From NCBI RefSeq assembly GCF_039545035.1, contig NZ_BAABRO010000013.1, positions 62,001 through 126,000 of the forward strand: DNA of 64,000 nt, given 5' to 3'. Both the position numbers and the translations under genes were made by a program. Below, in pieces: positions 33,285-42,353 of the stretch (position 1 is its first letter; every line of letters begins with the position of its first letter). The notes beneath the pieces were generated by a model. That model worked only from the letters and a program-made list of their open reading frames with translations, was not told the origin of the DNA and searched no databases. This stretch comes from Novipirellula caenicola. GTDB lineage: Bacteria; Planctomycetota; Planctomycetia; Pirellulales; Pirellulaceae.

Positions 33285-34901
33285 ATGAGCGAACCTGCAG
33301 ATCCAAGCAAAGAAACGCCCGAGGAATCCGGCGACATGTCGCCCACGCTGCGAAACGACGAAAATGAGTTTGCCGAGGAAACGGAAGTCGACCAAGACGA
33401 CTCGATGGGCGACGAGACCGAACTCAGTGCGGAACTCGACGAGGAAGACGATGAAGATGATGAGTACGACGACGAAGATGATGACGACGACGAAGTAGAA
33501 GAAGACGAAGACGAAGACGAGGACGAGGACGACGAATTCGAGGACGAGGAGTTCGAGCAGCCCGCTGCGGAGCAAGACGAGATCGAAGAAGATGACGAAA
33601 ATGAAGAAGATGAGAGCGAAGAGCAAGCGGCAGAGTTAGAGGAACCTGAACCGGCGGATCCACCGCTGGTTGCGGCGACCGCTGAAACGCCAGCCGTCCG
33701 CGTCAGCACGACCAATACCGATTTTGATCCCGCATGGGCAACGCGGCGAGCCCATGCCGAAGGCATGCGTTGCCAAGACGAAGCGGGCGAGTGGTGGGTC
33801 GATGCGATGGCTGGCCGAGCCAGTGCGGTGGGTCTGGGGTGTGATGCCATTGGCGATGCCATCCGCCAGACGGCCGATGCCTACCTCGGGGACGCTTCGG
33901 CAACGCGGCAGCTCGCCGACGACGAACAGGGCGAACTTGCGGCTACGTTTCAGCAAGTGCTGCAGTCCGCAGGCAACCAACACGCAATCACTGCGGATTC
34001 GTGTTTGTTGTTTTCGGATGCGGACCTTGCGATCGAAGCGATGGTCACGTTCGCGCGAACCCGCAATCCGGATACCGCTTACCGAACGATCGCGCTTGCC
34101 GGCTCGGATCACGGACGGACGGCATTGTGTCGTTCGGCCAGCGGGCAACCTTCGCTTCACCAAGGTTTTGGCCCCATGGTGGCCGGGTTTGATCACGTCA
34201 AACCCAACGATTTAAAGGCCCTCGAATCGGCAATCGATGAATCGACGGCCGCGGTGCTGCTGTCCCCGGTGAACCTCAGCAACGCCGCTCGCCCTCTGGA
34301 CGCCGCCTATCTAAGCAAGGTACGCCAGCTATGTGACCAACGCGATCTGATGTTGTTGATCGACGAATCGAGATTGTGTTTCGGAGCCAGCGGATCCTGT
34401 TTCTCCTACACTTCGCTCTGTGACATCCCGGTCGATGGCATCGTGGTCGCCGCGGGCTTGTTTGGCGGATTGCCCGGCGGATTGCTGGTGGCATCCCAGC
34501 GGCTTACCGGACACGCGATCCAGCAATCGGTGAACTATCCGATGCAGCGGAACGTGATCATGGCAATGCTCCGTGAACTTTCACGACTTGGGTTGCCTCA
34601 TTCGGTTAGCGAGTCGGCTCAAGCCTTTGCGGTTGCGTTGGCCGAAGCGATCGCGGGATTTGAATTCATCCGGGACATCCATGTCACCGGAATGACCATC
34701 GGCATCGAAACCGACTTGGCCGCGGCGGAATTGGTCAGCGTTGCGGCTCGCAACGGACTTCGCATCGAAGCCGCCGGGGAAACTTCGATCCGGTTGCAAC
34801 CGCCGGTCCACTTCAGCGACGAAGACCGCCAAACGTTATTGAGTCGGCTGGTCGAAACGATGCAGGCGATCGAGCAAAGTTCGACGGAATTGTCCGCCTA
34901 A
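33285..34901 (+). CDS. ArgD-like aminotransferase homologue with acidic N-terminus, probably inactive
   Basis: This 538-residue protein has an extremely acidic N-terminal region (about 20-125, mostly Asp and Glu) fused to a fold-type I, class III aminotransferase domain resembling acetylornithine aminotransferase. Near residue 360, LLIDESRLCFGASG corresponds to the FDEVQxGxGRTG motif, so the PLP-ring Asp is kept. Where ArgD has the Schiff-base lysine (AKALGGGFP), this protein has AAGLFGGLPGG at about 388-398, so the lysine is missing. It sits between argB and argF, where argD is often found. It is probably a regulatory or scaffold pseudoenzyme. The start is ATG 33285; the alignment is by eye. 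Confidence 0.75.
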   Translation: MSEPADPSKETPEESGDMSPTLRNDENEFAEETEVDQDDSMGDETELSAELDEEDDEDDEYDDEDDDDDEVEEDEDEDEDEDDEFEDEEFEQPAAEQDEIEEDDENEEDESEEQAAELEEPEPADPPLVAATAETPAVRVSTTNTDFDPAWATRRAHAEGMRCQDEAGEWWVDAMAGRASAVGLGCDAIGDAIRQTADAYLGDASATRQLADDEQGELAATFQQVLQSAGNQHAITADSCLLFSDADLAIEAMVTFARTRNPDTAYRTIALAGSDHGRTALCRSASGQPSLHQGFGPMVAGFDHVKPNDLKALESAIDESTAAVLLSPVNLSNAARPLDAAYLSKVRQLCDQRDLMLLIDESRLCFGASGSCFSYTSLCDIPVDGIVVAAGLFGGLPGGLLVASQRLTGHAIQQSVNYPMQRNVIMAMLRELSRLGLPHSVSESAQAFAVALAEAIAGFEFIRDIHVTGMTIGIETDLAAAELVSVAARNGLRIEAAGETSIRLQPPVHFSDEDRQTLLSRLVETMQAIEQSSTELSA

Positions 34902-34973
34902 CATTGCTTCTCGGCTGAACCACACCCTTCACGAAACTGTTACGAAATTAAACACAACGATGAGGCCGTTGCC

Positions 34974-35924
34974 GTGCAACACCTACTAAGTCTATTCGAT
35001 ATCGAAGTTGACGAATTACGAAGCATTCTTGCGACATCACTTACGCTAAAACAGCGGTTGGCGGCGGGTGATCGACCTTCGATTTTAGAGCGTCGTGTGA
35101 TTGCCCTTTTATTTCAAAAACCGAGTTTGCGAACGCGGGTAAGTTTTGAAACGGGGATGGCTCAACTTGGTGGCAGCAGTCTGTTTCTCGGTGACGACGT
35201 TGGCTGGGGAAAACGTGAATCCCCATCCGATTTCACTCAAGTGCTCGGTCAATTTGTCGACGCGGTGGTGTGTCGGGCGAAGAAGCACGAGCATGTCGAA
35301 TTGCTGGCCAGTTTCAATGCGATGCCGGTCATCAACGGTTTGACCGACCTGTGCCATCCCTGCCAAGCGATGGCCGACATCTTGACTGTACGCGAATCGT
35401 TGGGTGGTTACCAAGACAAACACATCGTGTTCGTGGGAGACGGCAACAATGTGGCGCAGTCGGTTGCCCTTTGCACCGCAATGTTGGGCATGAAATTCAC
35501 GTTGTCCTGCCCATCGGGTTACGAAATGGATAGCGATTGGCTTGCTCGCATCGCGGCGCGATATCCCAAAGCGAGGATCGAAACGGTCGCCGATCCACAT
35601 CAAGCGGTGGCCAATGCAGACGCGATTTACACCGACGTTTGGACTAGCATGGGGCAAGAAGCTGAGATGGACGCCCGGCGTGCCGCATTTGCCAGTTACC
35701 AAGTCAATGAAAAATTGATGGCAGCCGCCCCCTCACACGCTCGAGTGCTACACTGCTTGCCAGCCGTGCGAGGGCAGGAAATCACCGACGCGGTCATCGA
35801 CAGCGACCAAAGCGATGTGATTCGCCAGGCGGGCAATCGCATGCATGCCCAAAAAGGGCTGCTGGTGTGGCTGCTCAATCGCAAGTGGATCGACGACAAT
35901 ATCCGAGCAGACCAGGCCATCTAG
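34974..35924 (+). CDS. argF: ornithine carbamoyltransferase
   Basis: ArgF makes citrulline from ornithine and carbamoyl phosphate. The 316-residue length is typical. The carbamoyl-phosphate site reads SLRTR (51-55), with Leu in place of the usual Thr of STRTR. Other motifs are intact: [29 protein letters not shown] and HCLPA near 260. The start is GTG 34974; an ATG at 34960 is out of frame. It is 72 bases after the ArgD-like gene and 18 bases before the next gene, so it may share a transcript with both. Confidence 0.94.
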   Translation: MQHLLSLFDIEVDELRSILATSLTLKQRLAAGDRPSILERRVIALLFQKPSLRTRVSFETGMAQLGGSSLFLGDDVGWGKRESPSDFTQVLGQFVDAVVCRAKKHEHVELLASFNAMPVINGLTDLCHPCQAMADILTVRESLGGYQDKHIVFVGDGNNVAQSVALCTAMLGMKFTLSCPSGYEMDSDWLARIAARYPKARIETVADPHQAVANADAIYTDVWTSMGQEAEMDARRAAFASYQVNEKLMAAAPSHARVLHCLPAVRGQEITDAVIDSDQSDVIRQAGNRMHAQKGLLVWLLNRKWIDDNIRADQAI

Positions 35925-35942
35925 CAGCGAGATCGAACGAGG

Positions 35943-37130
35943 ATGAACATGCAGAACGAAGGCTCGTCAAGCGAGTTGGCACGACGGGACAAACGGCATG
36001 TACTGACCATCCTGGTCCCCAGCTACAACGAAGAAGCAACGCTCGAAAAATGTATCGACCGTGTTCGCGCGATCGAGAGTGACACGCTGGGACTCGAGAT
36101 CATCATCATCGATGACTGCTCCGAGAACCGCAGTCGCGAGATTGCCGAACAGCTGGCTGCCCGTTTCGATAATGTTCGAGCTTTGTTCCATGCGGTCAAC
36201 CAAGGCAAAGGGGCGGCGATCCATACCGGTATCAAAGCGGCCACCGGCGACTTTGTCGCCATCCAAGATGCCGACCTCGAATACAATCCTCAAGACCTGC
36301 TTCGCTTGGTCGTCCCGCTAATCGAAGACGAAGCCGAAGTGGTGATCGGTTCGCGATTTTTCTCGCACGGCACCCATCGCGTGCTCTATTTTTGGCACAC
36401 GATGGGCAATCGTTTTTTGACGTTCTTGTCGAACATGTTTACCGACTTGAACCTGACCGACATGGAAACGTGTTACAAGGTCTTTCGCCGGGACCTGATC
36501 CAGCAGCTGGAACTAAAAGAAAAGCGATTTGGATTTGAACCCGAAGTGATCGCGGCGGTGGCCCAGCGACGCGTGCGAATCGTCGAGATGGGCGTCTCGT
36601 ACATGGGACGAACCTATGCCGAAGGCAAAAAGATCGGAGTGCGTGATGGGCTTCGCGCCCTGTACTGCATCGTGCGGTACAACGCCTACCATTTGCCGGC
36701 GCCTCTGCAGTTCCTGTTGTATTTGATTGTGGGCAGTTTGTGTGCGATCGCAAACCTCGTGATTTTTTTGGGACTCCTTAGCGCCGATGTGTCGGCGGGC
36801 GTTGCCGCTCCGGTGGCATTTGTATTGGCCGCGGCGATCAATTACTGGATGTGCATCCACTCGATCTTTCGACATCAATCGCGTTGGGGACGTTGGGGCG
36901 AAATCACGCTGTACACGATTTCGGTGCTGGCGATCGGCGTTGTCGATCGTCAAACCACCCTGTTGCTGATTCATCAAACGGGCCCCGCGGCAGCAAAACT
37001 TCTTGCCACGCTGGTGGGCTTGGCTCTAAACTTTGCCGCGCGGCGGTTGATCGTCTTTCCCGAAAAATCACTCGGCCCGTGGCAACCGCAAACGACGTCG
37101 ATGTCGTCCGAAGAAACCTTGCCAAACTAG
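35943..37130 (+). CDS. GT2 glycosyltransferase fused to a GtrA-like membrane domain
   Basis: This 395-residue protein begins with a dolichol-phosphate-mannosyltransferase-like GT2 domain (about 18-245): [63 protein letters not shown] and SRFF. A GtrA-like domain with four transmembrane segments follows (about 258-372). GtrA proteins are thought to flip lipid-linked sugars, and the GT2 enzyme would charge the lipid, so the fusion would do both steps. It follows argF by 18 bases, which may be only an accidental operon. Confidence 0.88.
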   Translation: MNMQNEGSSSELARRDKRHVLTILVPSYNEEATLEKCIDRVRAIESDTLGLEIIIIDDCSENRSREIAEQLAARFDNVRALFHAVNQGKGAAIHTGIKAATGDFVAIQDADLEYNPQDLLRLVVPLIEDEAEVVIGSRFFSHGTHRVLYFWHTMGNRFLTFLSNMFTDLNLTDMETCYKVFRRDLIQQLELKEKRFGFEPEVIAAVAQRRVRIVEMGVSYMGRTYAEGKKIGVRDGLRALYCIVRYNAYHLPAPLQFLLYLIVGSLCAIANLVIFLGLLSADVSAGVAAPVAFVLAAAINYWMCIHSIFRHQSRWGRWGEITLYTISVLAIGVVDRQTTLLLIHQTGPAAAKLLATLVGLALNFAARRLIVFPEKSLGPWQPQTTSMSSEETLPN

Positions 37131-37189
37131 ATGCCGCCGCTGCCTTGTTTCCCCCCGTCCCTTGCTCCTTATCCATACCGGACCCTCTG

Positions 37190-37900
37190 ATGACCTCCCC
37201 CGCTCGTCCCGCCGATCAACTTCGCGACATTCAGATCGAACTCGGCTACATCCCCTCGAATCCCGCCAGCGTCTTGTATCGCTGCGAAGGCACGATTGTG
37301 TTGTGCACCGCGTCGCTCGAAGCCACGGTGCCACCGTGGTTGGCCGGTCGCGGCAAGGGCTGGGTGACCGCCGAATACAGCATGCTGCCCGGCAGCACGC
37401 AGCCGCGGAAACCACGCGATCGCGGCGGAAAAGTGGATGGGCGGACGACCGAAATCCAGCGGTTGATCGGCCGCAGTCTGCGCGCCGTGGTCGACCTTGT
37501 CGCGTTAGGCGAACGTTCGATCACAGTCGATTGTGATGTGATCCAAGCCGACGGAGGAACACGAACGGCATCGATCACCGGCGGCTTCATTGCGTTGGCC
37601 AAAGCAATCGAAATCGCGGTTCCGGGCAGCCGGATTGGTGATGGCCCGATCCGCGACAGCATTGCGGCGATCAGCACCGGCATCGTCAACGATGTCGCCC
37701 ACTTGGACCTTGACTACCAATTGGATGTTGCCGCCGATGTCGACATGAACGTCGTCATGACTGGGTCGGGCAAGTTTGTCGAGATCCAAGGGACCGGCGA
37801 AGAAGCGACCTTTGACGACGATCAACTCGCAGAATTGTTGCGTTTGGCCAAAAAAGGAATCCGCGAGCTGACTCAAAAACAACTCGAAGCACTCGCGTAA
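37190..37900 (+). CDS. rph: ribonuclease PH
   Basis: RNase PH trims the 3' ends of tRNA precursors by phosphorolysis. The 236-residue length is normal. Motifs: [54 protein letters not shown] (phosphate-binding arginines), [20 protein letters not shown] and [19 protein letters not shown]. The ATG at 37190 is chosen; the frame extends upstream to 36851 but only as a shadow of the GT2-GtrA gene. All active-site motifs are intact. Confidence 0.95.
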   Translation: MTSPARPADQLRDIQIELGYIPSNPASVLYRCEGTIVLCTASLEATVPPWLAGRGKGWVTAEYSMLPGSTQPRKPRDRGGKVDGRTTEIQRLIGRSLRAVVDLVALGERSITVDCDVIQADGGTRTASITGGFIALAKAIEIAVPGSRIGDGPIRDSIAAISTGIVNDVAHLDLDYQLDVAADVDMNVVMTGSGKFVEIQGTGEEATFDDDQLAELLRLAKKGIRELTQKQLEALA

Positions 37901-37952
37901 CGGCTTAGCCCTCAGAAATCAGGCTTGCCCTCGGAAAGGAGTCGCTGCTGCC

Positions 37953-38558
37953 ATGGCCAAATTGTACTTCTACTATTCCGCAATGAATGCAGGAAAGTCG
38001 ACCGTGCTGCTGCAAACAAGTTACAACTATCGCGAGCGTGGGATGAACACCCTGATCCTGTCGCCCGAACTGGATACGCGTTTCGGTGCAGGCAAGGTGA
38101 CCTCGCGAATCGGGTTGTCATCCGAGTCGATGACGTTCAACCAAGCGGACAACTTGTTTTCCATCGTCAATGGACAACATCACACCACGCCGCTGCATGC
38201 GGTCTTTGTCGACGAGGCTCAATTCTTGACTCGATTGCAAGTGCGTCAATTGAGCGATGTGTGTGATTCGCTTGACATTCCCGTGATGGCGTATGGGCTG
38301 CGAACCGATTTCCAGGGTCATTTGTTCGAAGGCAGCGAGCACCTGTTGGCATGGTCCGACACGCTCTCGGAAATCAAAACGATTTGCCACTGTGGACGCA
38401 AAGCCACGATGGTGCTGCGAATCGATGCCAAAGGGCAACCGGTCAAAGACGGCAGCCAGATTCAAATCGGGGGCAACGAGCGGTACGTTTCCGTGTGCCG
38501 CCAACACTTCAAAGAAGGCATGTCGACTCGCCGCGACGACGAACTGCCGCTGCTGTAG
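37953..38558 (+). CDS. tdk: thymidine kinase, type II
   Basis: Tdk phosphorylates thymidine in nucleoside salvage. This 201-residue protein has the P-loop SAMNAGKST (9-17), FVDEAQFLT (Walker B), [17 protein letters not shown] (lasso) and the zinc-binding ICHCGRKA and SVCRQHFKE. The [16 protein letters not shown] end is very like the enterobacterial enzyme as I remember it. An AGGAG Shine-Dalgarno lies upstream of ATG 37953. The gene converges with the diadenylate cyclase gene, and a repeat element lies between them. Confidence 0.95.
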   Translation: MAKLYFYYSAMNAGKSTVLLQTSYNYRERGMNTLILSPELDTRFGAGKVTSRIGLSSESMTFNQADNLFSIVNGQHHTTPLHAVFVDEAQFLTRLQVRQLSDVCDSLDIPVMAYGLRTDFQGHLFEGSEHLLAWSDTLSEIKTICHCGRKATMVLRIDAKGQPVKDGSQIQIGGNERYVSVCRQHFKEGMSTRRDDELPLL

Positions 38559-38672
38559 TAGCGGATGGGCAACGCTGTGACGAATCCCTTCGTGGCTACC
38601 TTCGCCAGAAGGTGGTGAGTCCTATTAGCGCGGCGACTATCCACTACAAAAACGCAATTGCAAGATTCCACG

Positions 38673-38691
38673 CTCTGGCGAGCGTCGCTAC
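38673..38691 (-). repeat. degenerate GTAGCG short repeat next to element A1
   Basis: Read on the minus strand this is GTAGCGACGCTCGCCAGAG, close to GTAGCGAAACTCGCCAAGAG at 53240. It lies about 30 bases before the dispersed element at 38724, as in the other two loci. Confidence 0.55.
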
Positions 38692-38723
38692 AAAACGTTT
38701 CGAACCGATCCGAAAACGAGCAT

Positions 38724-38813
38724 CGGTGATGCCGTGGGCCGTAAGGCACCGGGACGTTCGTGGGACCCGGTCGCTGACGTGTCGCGGCTCAGTAAATCAA
38801 CATTCCGTTGACG
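38724..38813. repeat. dispersed element with core A, copy 1 (degenerate left end)
   Basis: A segment of about 90 bases matches 61351-61437 closely: GCCGTGGGCCGTAAGGCACC, then GGGACCCGG, GCTGAC, GTCGCGGCTCA and TAAATCAACA. The core folds through CCGGG/CCCGG-type pairing. The right end keeps TAAATCAACA, a terminal inverted repeat, but the left terminal repeat is lost. It sits between the converging tdk and diadenylate cyclase genes. Confidence 0.85.
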
Positions 38814-38842
38814 AATTCTGCGACACCCAAGATCAGCACGCT

Positions 38843-39790
38843 CTAGTTTTCAGGCGGTGACGAAGACGGAGGTTCAAAATTAAACTCTTGCCACTTTACC
38901 GCCTTGTCCATCGGTTCGATACGCATCACCAAGTGGCCATCTTGGTACAACCGCACGGTGCCGGTCGATTGGCTGACGACGACTGCGATCGCCTTGGTCT
39001 TTCGCGAAATCGCGGCGGCAGCCCAGTGTCTGGCCCCCAACCCTTTGCTCATCGTCAGATCTTCGTGCGTGACCTCGAGCATCTGCCGGCTCTTTTCGAT
39101 CACACCGTCGCTGGCGATGATAAAGGCACCATCAAGCTGAGCGACCTCTTTGGCATCTTCTTGGACCTTTTTGTCCAACAGATTGCGTTGCTTGCGGTTG
39201 TAGCCTCGAAACGGATCAACGCCGCTGTCATTGGCATGTTCAAGCACCTTGCGAGTATCGCCGACGACAAACAGCGTTCCGACCGGTTTGCCCTCGCGGC
39301 CTTCGCGACCAATCTGAGCTGCCAAATCGATGACCGCCTTGATCGTTTTAAGCGGCACCCGACTCTCGAGCATCTGCAGATCGCGGCTGGTCAATTGCCG
39401 CATTCGTTCATCGAGTTGCAGATGGCTGATCGAATCGAGCCGGCCTTGCTGGAAACCGCTGTACAGCGCGACGACTTCGCCGTTGGTCCGAATCAATTCG
39501 TCGGCGGCGGCTTCCAGAAGTGCATGCTGTAGACGTTCTAACAGCGGTGCTTTTTCTTTGTTCAGCGCCAGCGGCTTCAGCCCCGCTTCGGACGCCCCTT
39601 CGAGGTCTTCGGGGGAATCGACTGCGACGATAAACGGCTTGTCGAGCGGCTGAGCCATCTCGGAGATTCGTTTCCAGTCGGTCGAACCATCGAGCAGCAG
39701 CAGCAATGCGTCCGCACCGCGATCACGAAAAAGATCGATCGCTGCGCGAATCATCGCCGCATTATGTTTGGTCAGACGTTGTGTCGCCAT
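38843..39790 (-). CDS. DacZ-like diadenylate cyclase (c-di-AMP synthase)
   Basis: This 315-residue protein has a DisA_N/DAC catalytic domain in its C-terminal two thirds. The DGA motif (AQLDGAFIIASDGVI, about 219-221) and the second catalytic motif GLGARHWAAAAIS (about 254-256) are visible; the latter reads RHW where most enzymes have RHR. The N-terminal 100 residues (GADALLLLLDGSTDWKRISE, KPFIVAVDSPEDLE) resemble the pyruvate-kinase-like domain of archaeal DacZ. It would make c-di-AMP from ATP. The altered third residue leaves activity open. Two genes on the same strand lie upstream. Confidence 0.8.
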   Translation of the reverse strand: MATQRLTKHNAAMIRAAIDLFRDRGADALLLLLDGSTDWKRISEMAQPLDKPFIVAVDSPEDLEGASEAGLKPLALNKEKAPLLERLQHALLEAAADELIRTNGEVVALYSGFQQGRLDSISHLQLDERMRQLTSRDLQMLESRVPLKTIKAVIDLAAQIGREGREGKPVGTLFVVGDTRKVLEHANDSGVDPFRGYNRKQRNLLDKKVQEDAKEVAQLDGAFIIASDGVIEKSRQMLEVTHEDLTMSKGLGARHWAAAAISRKTKAIAVVVSQSTGTVRLYQDGHLVMRIEPMDKAVKWQEFNFEPPSSSPPEN

Positions 39791-39947
39791 TGCAGGGCGA
39801 ACTCGACAAGTTGAGAGTGATTCAAACTGGGTAATTTAACGAGAGAATCAAAGTATTAGCGAAGCAGCCTGAACCGACAACCAGATCAGCCCCGAAATCT
39901 GCGTTTTGTCGCAGGGATAATCGCCGAATTGCCCCTCGAGCCGCAGG

Positions 39948-42188
39948 TTACCGGCGAGCCGATCCCGATCCGTTTGCGACCGCGGGTGTCTGCCACGCTG
40001 GTCCGCTGCGATAGGTTCGCTCGTAATACATCGCCAACGCACGCAGCGCGTGCCCCTTCGGCCCGATCTGCCAATCATGGTTGGGATCGTTGTACATCGA
40101 CGCCAACAAGTACCGCACCGCTCGCACCAAACGAGGATCTTGCAGCTGCGAATCGGGCATCGCGGTGAGCAACCATTCGACGATATGCCCCGTCGTCTGC
40201 ACCTTGCGATCCATGTTGCCGTTGTCTTCACGCCCTTCGAACCAATCGGTGCTCATCGATCCGTCTCGGTTTTGCAGCGAGAAGGCGTAGTCGATGAAAT
40301 CGTTGGTAAATTCTTCGGCGCGAGCCCATTGTCCCGTGATCGGTCGCCCCTCGGCGCGTCGTTTCCGCAACGCTTGAGCAAACCCCATCAAACGATGCGT
40401 TCCCCCGCAGGCCGCTCCTACGATGGGCTGCGACAATTCTTCGCGAATCAATCGCTCACAATCCCAGCGGGTTCCATCCGACGCGATCCAGCTTTCGTCC
40501 GTGTCCAAGTAGTGCGACAGCGCGATCAGCGTGAAAGTCAACTCTTCGCCGCTTTTGCAGTCCGCCATCTCGCGTTTGACGACATCACGAACCGAGTACT
40601 TTGTCGTGCCGACATACAAGGGATACTCCACGGGGACGTTGCACAATGAAAACACACACAACATCTGTGCTTGGTGTCCCTGCAATCCAACGCCGCTTTT
40701 GACATGGATGCCGCCTCGGTCCTCTTCGAACAAACGTTGGCCGCGACACGCGTTGTTACCCGCGATCCATGCGATCGCACTATAGCGTTGGCGTTCGGCA
40801 ATGATCTTGGTATCCACGCCATACACCATGATCGAATGCAACATTCCCCAATTGCTTCGCTCGTTAGCAACTTCGGGACGGTGATAATAGTGGACCAAAC
40901 ACCGTTGCATGATCGGTTTCATTTTGGCAACCGATGCCGAGATACGTATCGGCCCGGTGGGCATCCCGACGTAATCCAGTGCTACCGGCTCGCGTGCTTC
41001 GGCAGCGGCAGGGTCGTCCCATTGATCGCCAACCGAAACGGAACGCTGCGGCGGAGCGGCCGCACTTGTCGCCAAACGCGAATCGGCAATCCGTTGCTGC
41101 GGATCGGAGACGCGGCGCCGCTCGTTTTTCGCGGATTGGGAATCGACGGTCGATGACGGTGCAGCAATCTCAGGCGTCGCTTTTCGCAAACGATCACCGA
41201 GACTTAGATCTTCGCTCACCGCTTCTTCAACGTCATCCGCTACAACGTCGTCTGCGACAATGTCGTCGGTGGCATCGGATGCCATCGATTCCACAGCCTC
41301 GAAACGCTCGCCGTCGCTGATCACTTCGTCGCTGTAGTGGTCACCGGGAGTGCTTCGTTCAGCGTCTTCCCAATTTTCGGTTGTATCGCTGGCGACATCG
41401 TCGTGCGATCCAGCGCTAGCTGCATCCTCACCGGAGGCAAAGTCGTCGTCCGAGGCAAACACGTCACCGGCGGGGCTGCCTAGTTCGGGCCCCGCGGTCG
41501 GTGCGAGTTCAAGTTCCAACGCGTCGAACTTCTCTGCGGGCGACAATGGGCCCGATTCGACTTTGCCCGATTGGTTTGCGGTCGCTCGCGAAGATGGCAG
41601 CGGATCGGCCGAGCGATCCATTGATTTGTCCACCGAGTCAGGGACGGACCGTTGCCCCGCACGATCGATTGGCACAAGCGTCGCTGGCTCGGATCCAGCC
41701 GTGTTCGGGCGTGCGGTGCCAGGGGTATCTCGTTGCGACGCGTCCTTCACCAACGGGCTGGCGTCCGCAGGGTCACGAAGCGGCTGCGGATCACGAAGCG
41801 GCAAACGCTCTTGATCGGCCACGATGCGTCGCGCACGCGGCACCCAATTGTCATCGTCGGTCGCTGCTTGTGAGCCAACCTGCGGCTGCCGCGGCTGCGT
41901 GTCGACCACCACCGGTGCATGCTCGATGCGCCCCTGCATCGATGGCGGATCGCTCACCAAGGGAACGCTCGCTGGAGGTTTTGGCGGAGTCGTCTTCTTT
42001 GACGACTGGGGCTTGTTCGTCAATACATCAATGAACCATGGCCGCCGCGCGATCTGCACTTCCGCAGATGTGTCCAGCGGCGTTGGAAGCGCAACACCCT
42101 CGTCACCTACCGCGAACTGCGAGCACGAAATAGCTAGCAAACAACTGAGAGAGGTTCGCGATCGAAGATAACGTTTCAGGTTTTGCAC
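39948..42188 (-). CDS. large secreted protein with acidic linker and toroid-like C-terminal domain
   Basis: This 746-residue protein has a signal peptide (LSCLLAISCSQFAVGDE), a long low-complexity part rich in Asp, Ser, Ala and Pro (about 45-390) and a conserved C-terminal domain (about 400-735). That domain has helical pairs such as VKREMADCKSGEELTFTLIALSHYL and FIDYAFSLQNRDGSMSTDW, like the alpha/alpha toroid of prenyltransferase or terpenoid-cyclase-like folds; no DxDD motif is seen. The start is GTG 42188 after GGAG. The role is unknown. It is probably an extracytoplasmic structural or binding protein. Confidence 0.7.
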   Translation of the reverse strand: MQNLKRYLRSRTSLSCLLAISCSQFAVGDEGVALPTPLDTSAEVQIARRPWFIDVLTNKPQSSKKTTPPKPPASVPLVSDPPSMQGRIEHAPVVVDTQPRQPQVGSQAATDDDNWVPRARRIVADQERLPLRDPQPLRDPADASPLVKDASQRDTPGTARPNTAGSEPATLVPIDRAGQRSVPDSVDKSMDRSADPLPSSRATANQSGKVESGPLSPAEKFDALELELAPTAGPELGSPAGDVFASDDDFASGEDAASAGSHDDVASDTTENWEDAERSTPGDHYSDEVISDGERFEAVESMASDATDDIVADDVVADDVEEAVSEDLSLGDRLRKATPEIAAPSSTVDSQSAKNERRRVSDPQQRIADSRLATSAAAPPQRSVSVGDQWDDPAAAEAREPVALDYVGMPTGPIRISASVAKMKPIMQRCLVHYYHRPEVANERSNWGMLHSIMVYGVDTKIIAERQRYSAIAWIAGNNACRGQRLFEEDRGGIHVKSGVGLQGHQAQMLCVFSLCNVPVEYPLYVGTTKYSVRDVVKREMADCKSGEELTFTLIALSHYLDTDESWIASDGTRWDCERLIREELSQPIVGAACGGTHRLMGFAQALRKRRAEGRPITGQWARAEEFTNDFIDYAFSLQNRDGSMSTDWFEGREDNGNMDRKVQTTGHIVEWLLTAMPDSQLQDPRLVRAVRYLLASMYNDPNHDWQIGPKGHALRALAMYYERTYRSGPAWQTPAVANGSGSARR

Positions 42189-42353
42189 AAAGGACTCCAG
42201 GACATGGGTGAACCTAGAGTGTGATATCGGAAGTTCGCGGTGCCGAGTTTACTTAGAAACCCGCCTCTGACCCCCAGTAGCGAGATCTTTCGAGGGGTTG
42301 GCTTACCACAACCTCCTAAATTGATACGGAACGTTCGTGCATGCTTCCGCCAG

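Noticed and set aside
33272-33862. Minus-strand open frame with a very Ser-rich protein
   Set aside because: It is the antisense of the Asp/Glu-rich coding region of the ArgD-like gene; GAC/GAA/GAG codons read backwards give Ser and Phe codons. No start signal or domain.
33285-34901. Annotating the gene as argD
   Set aside because: The PLP-binding lysine appears to be missing and the signature motif is altered; only homology can be claimed.
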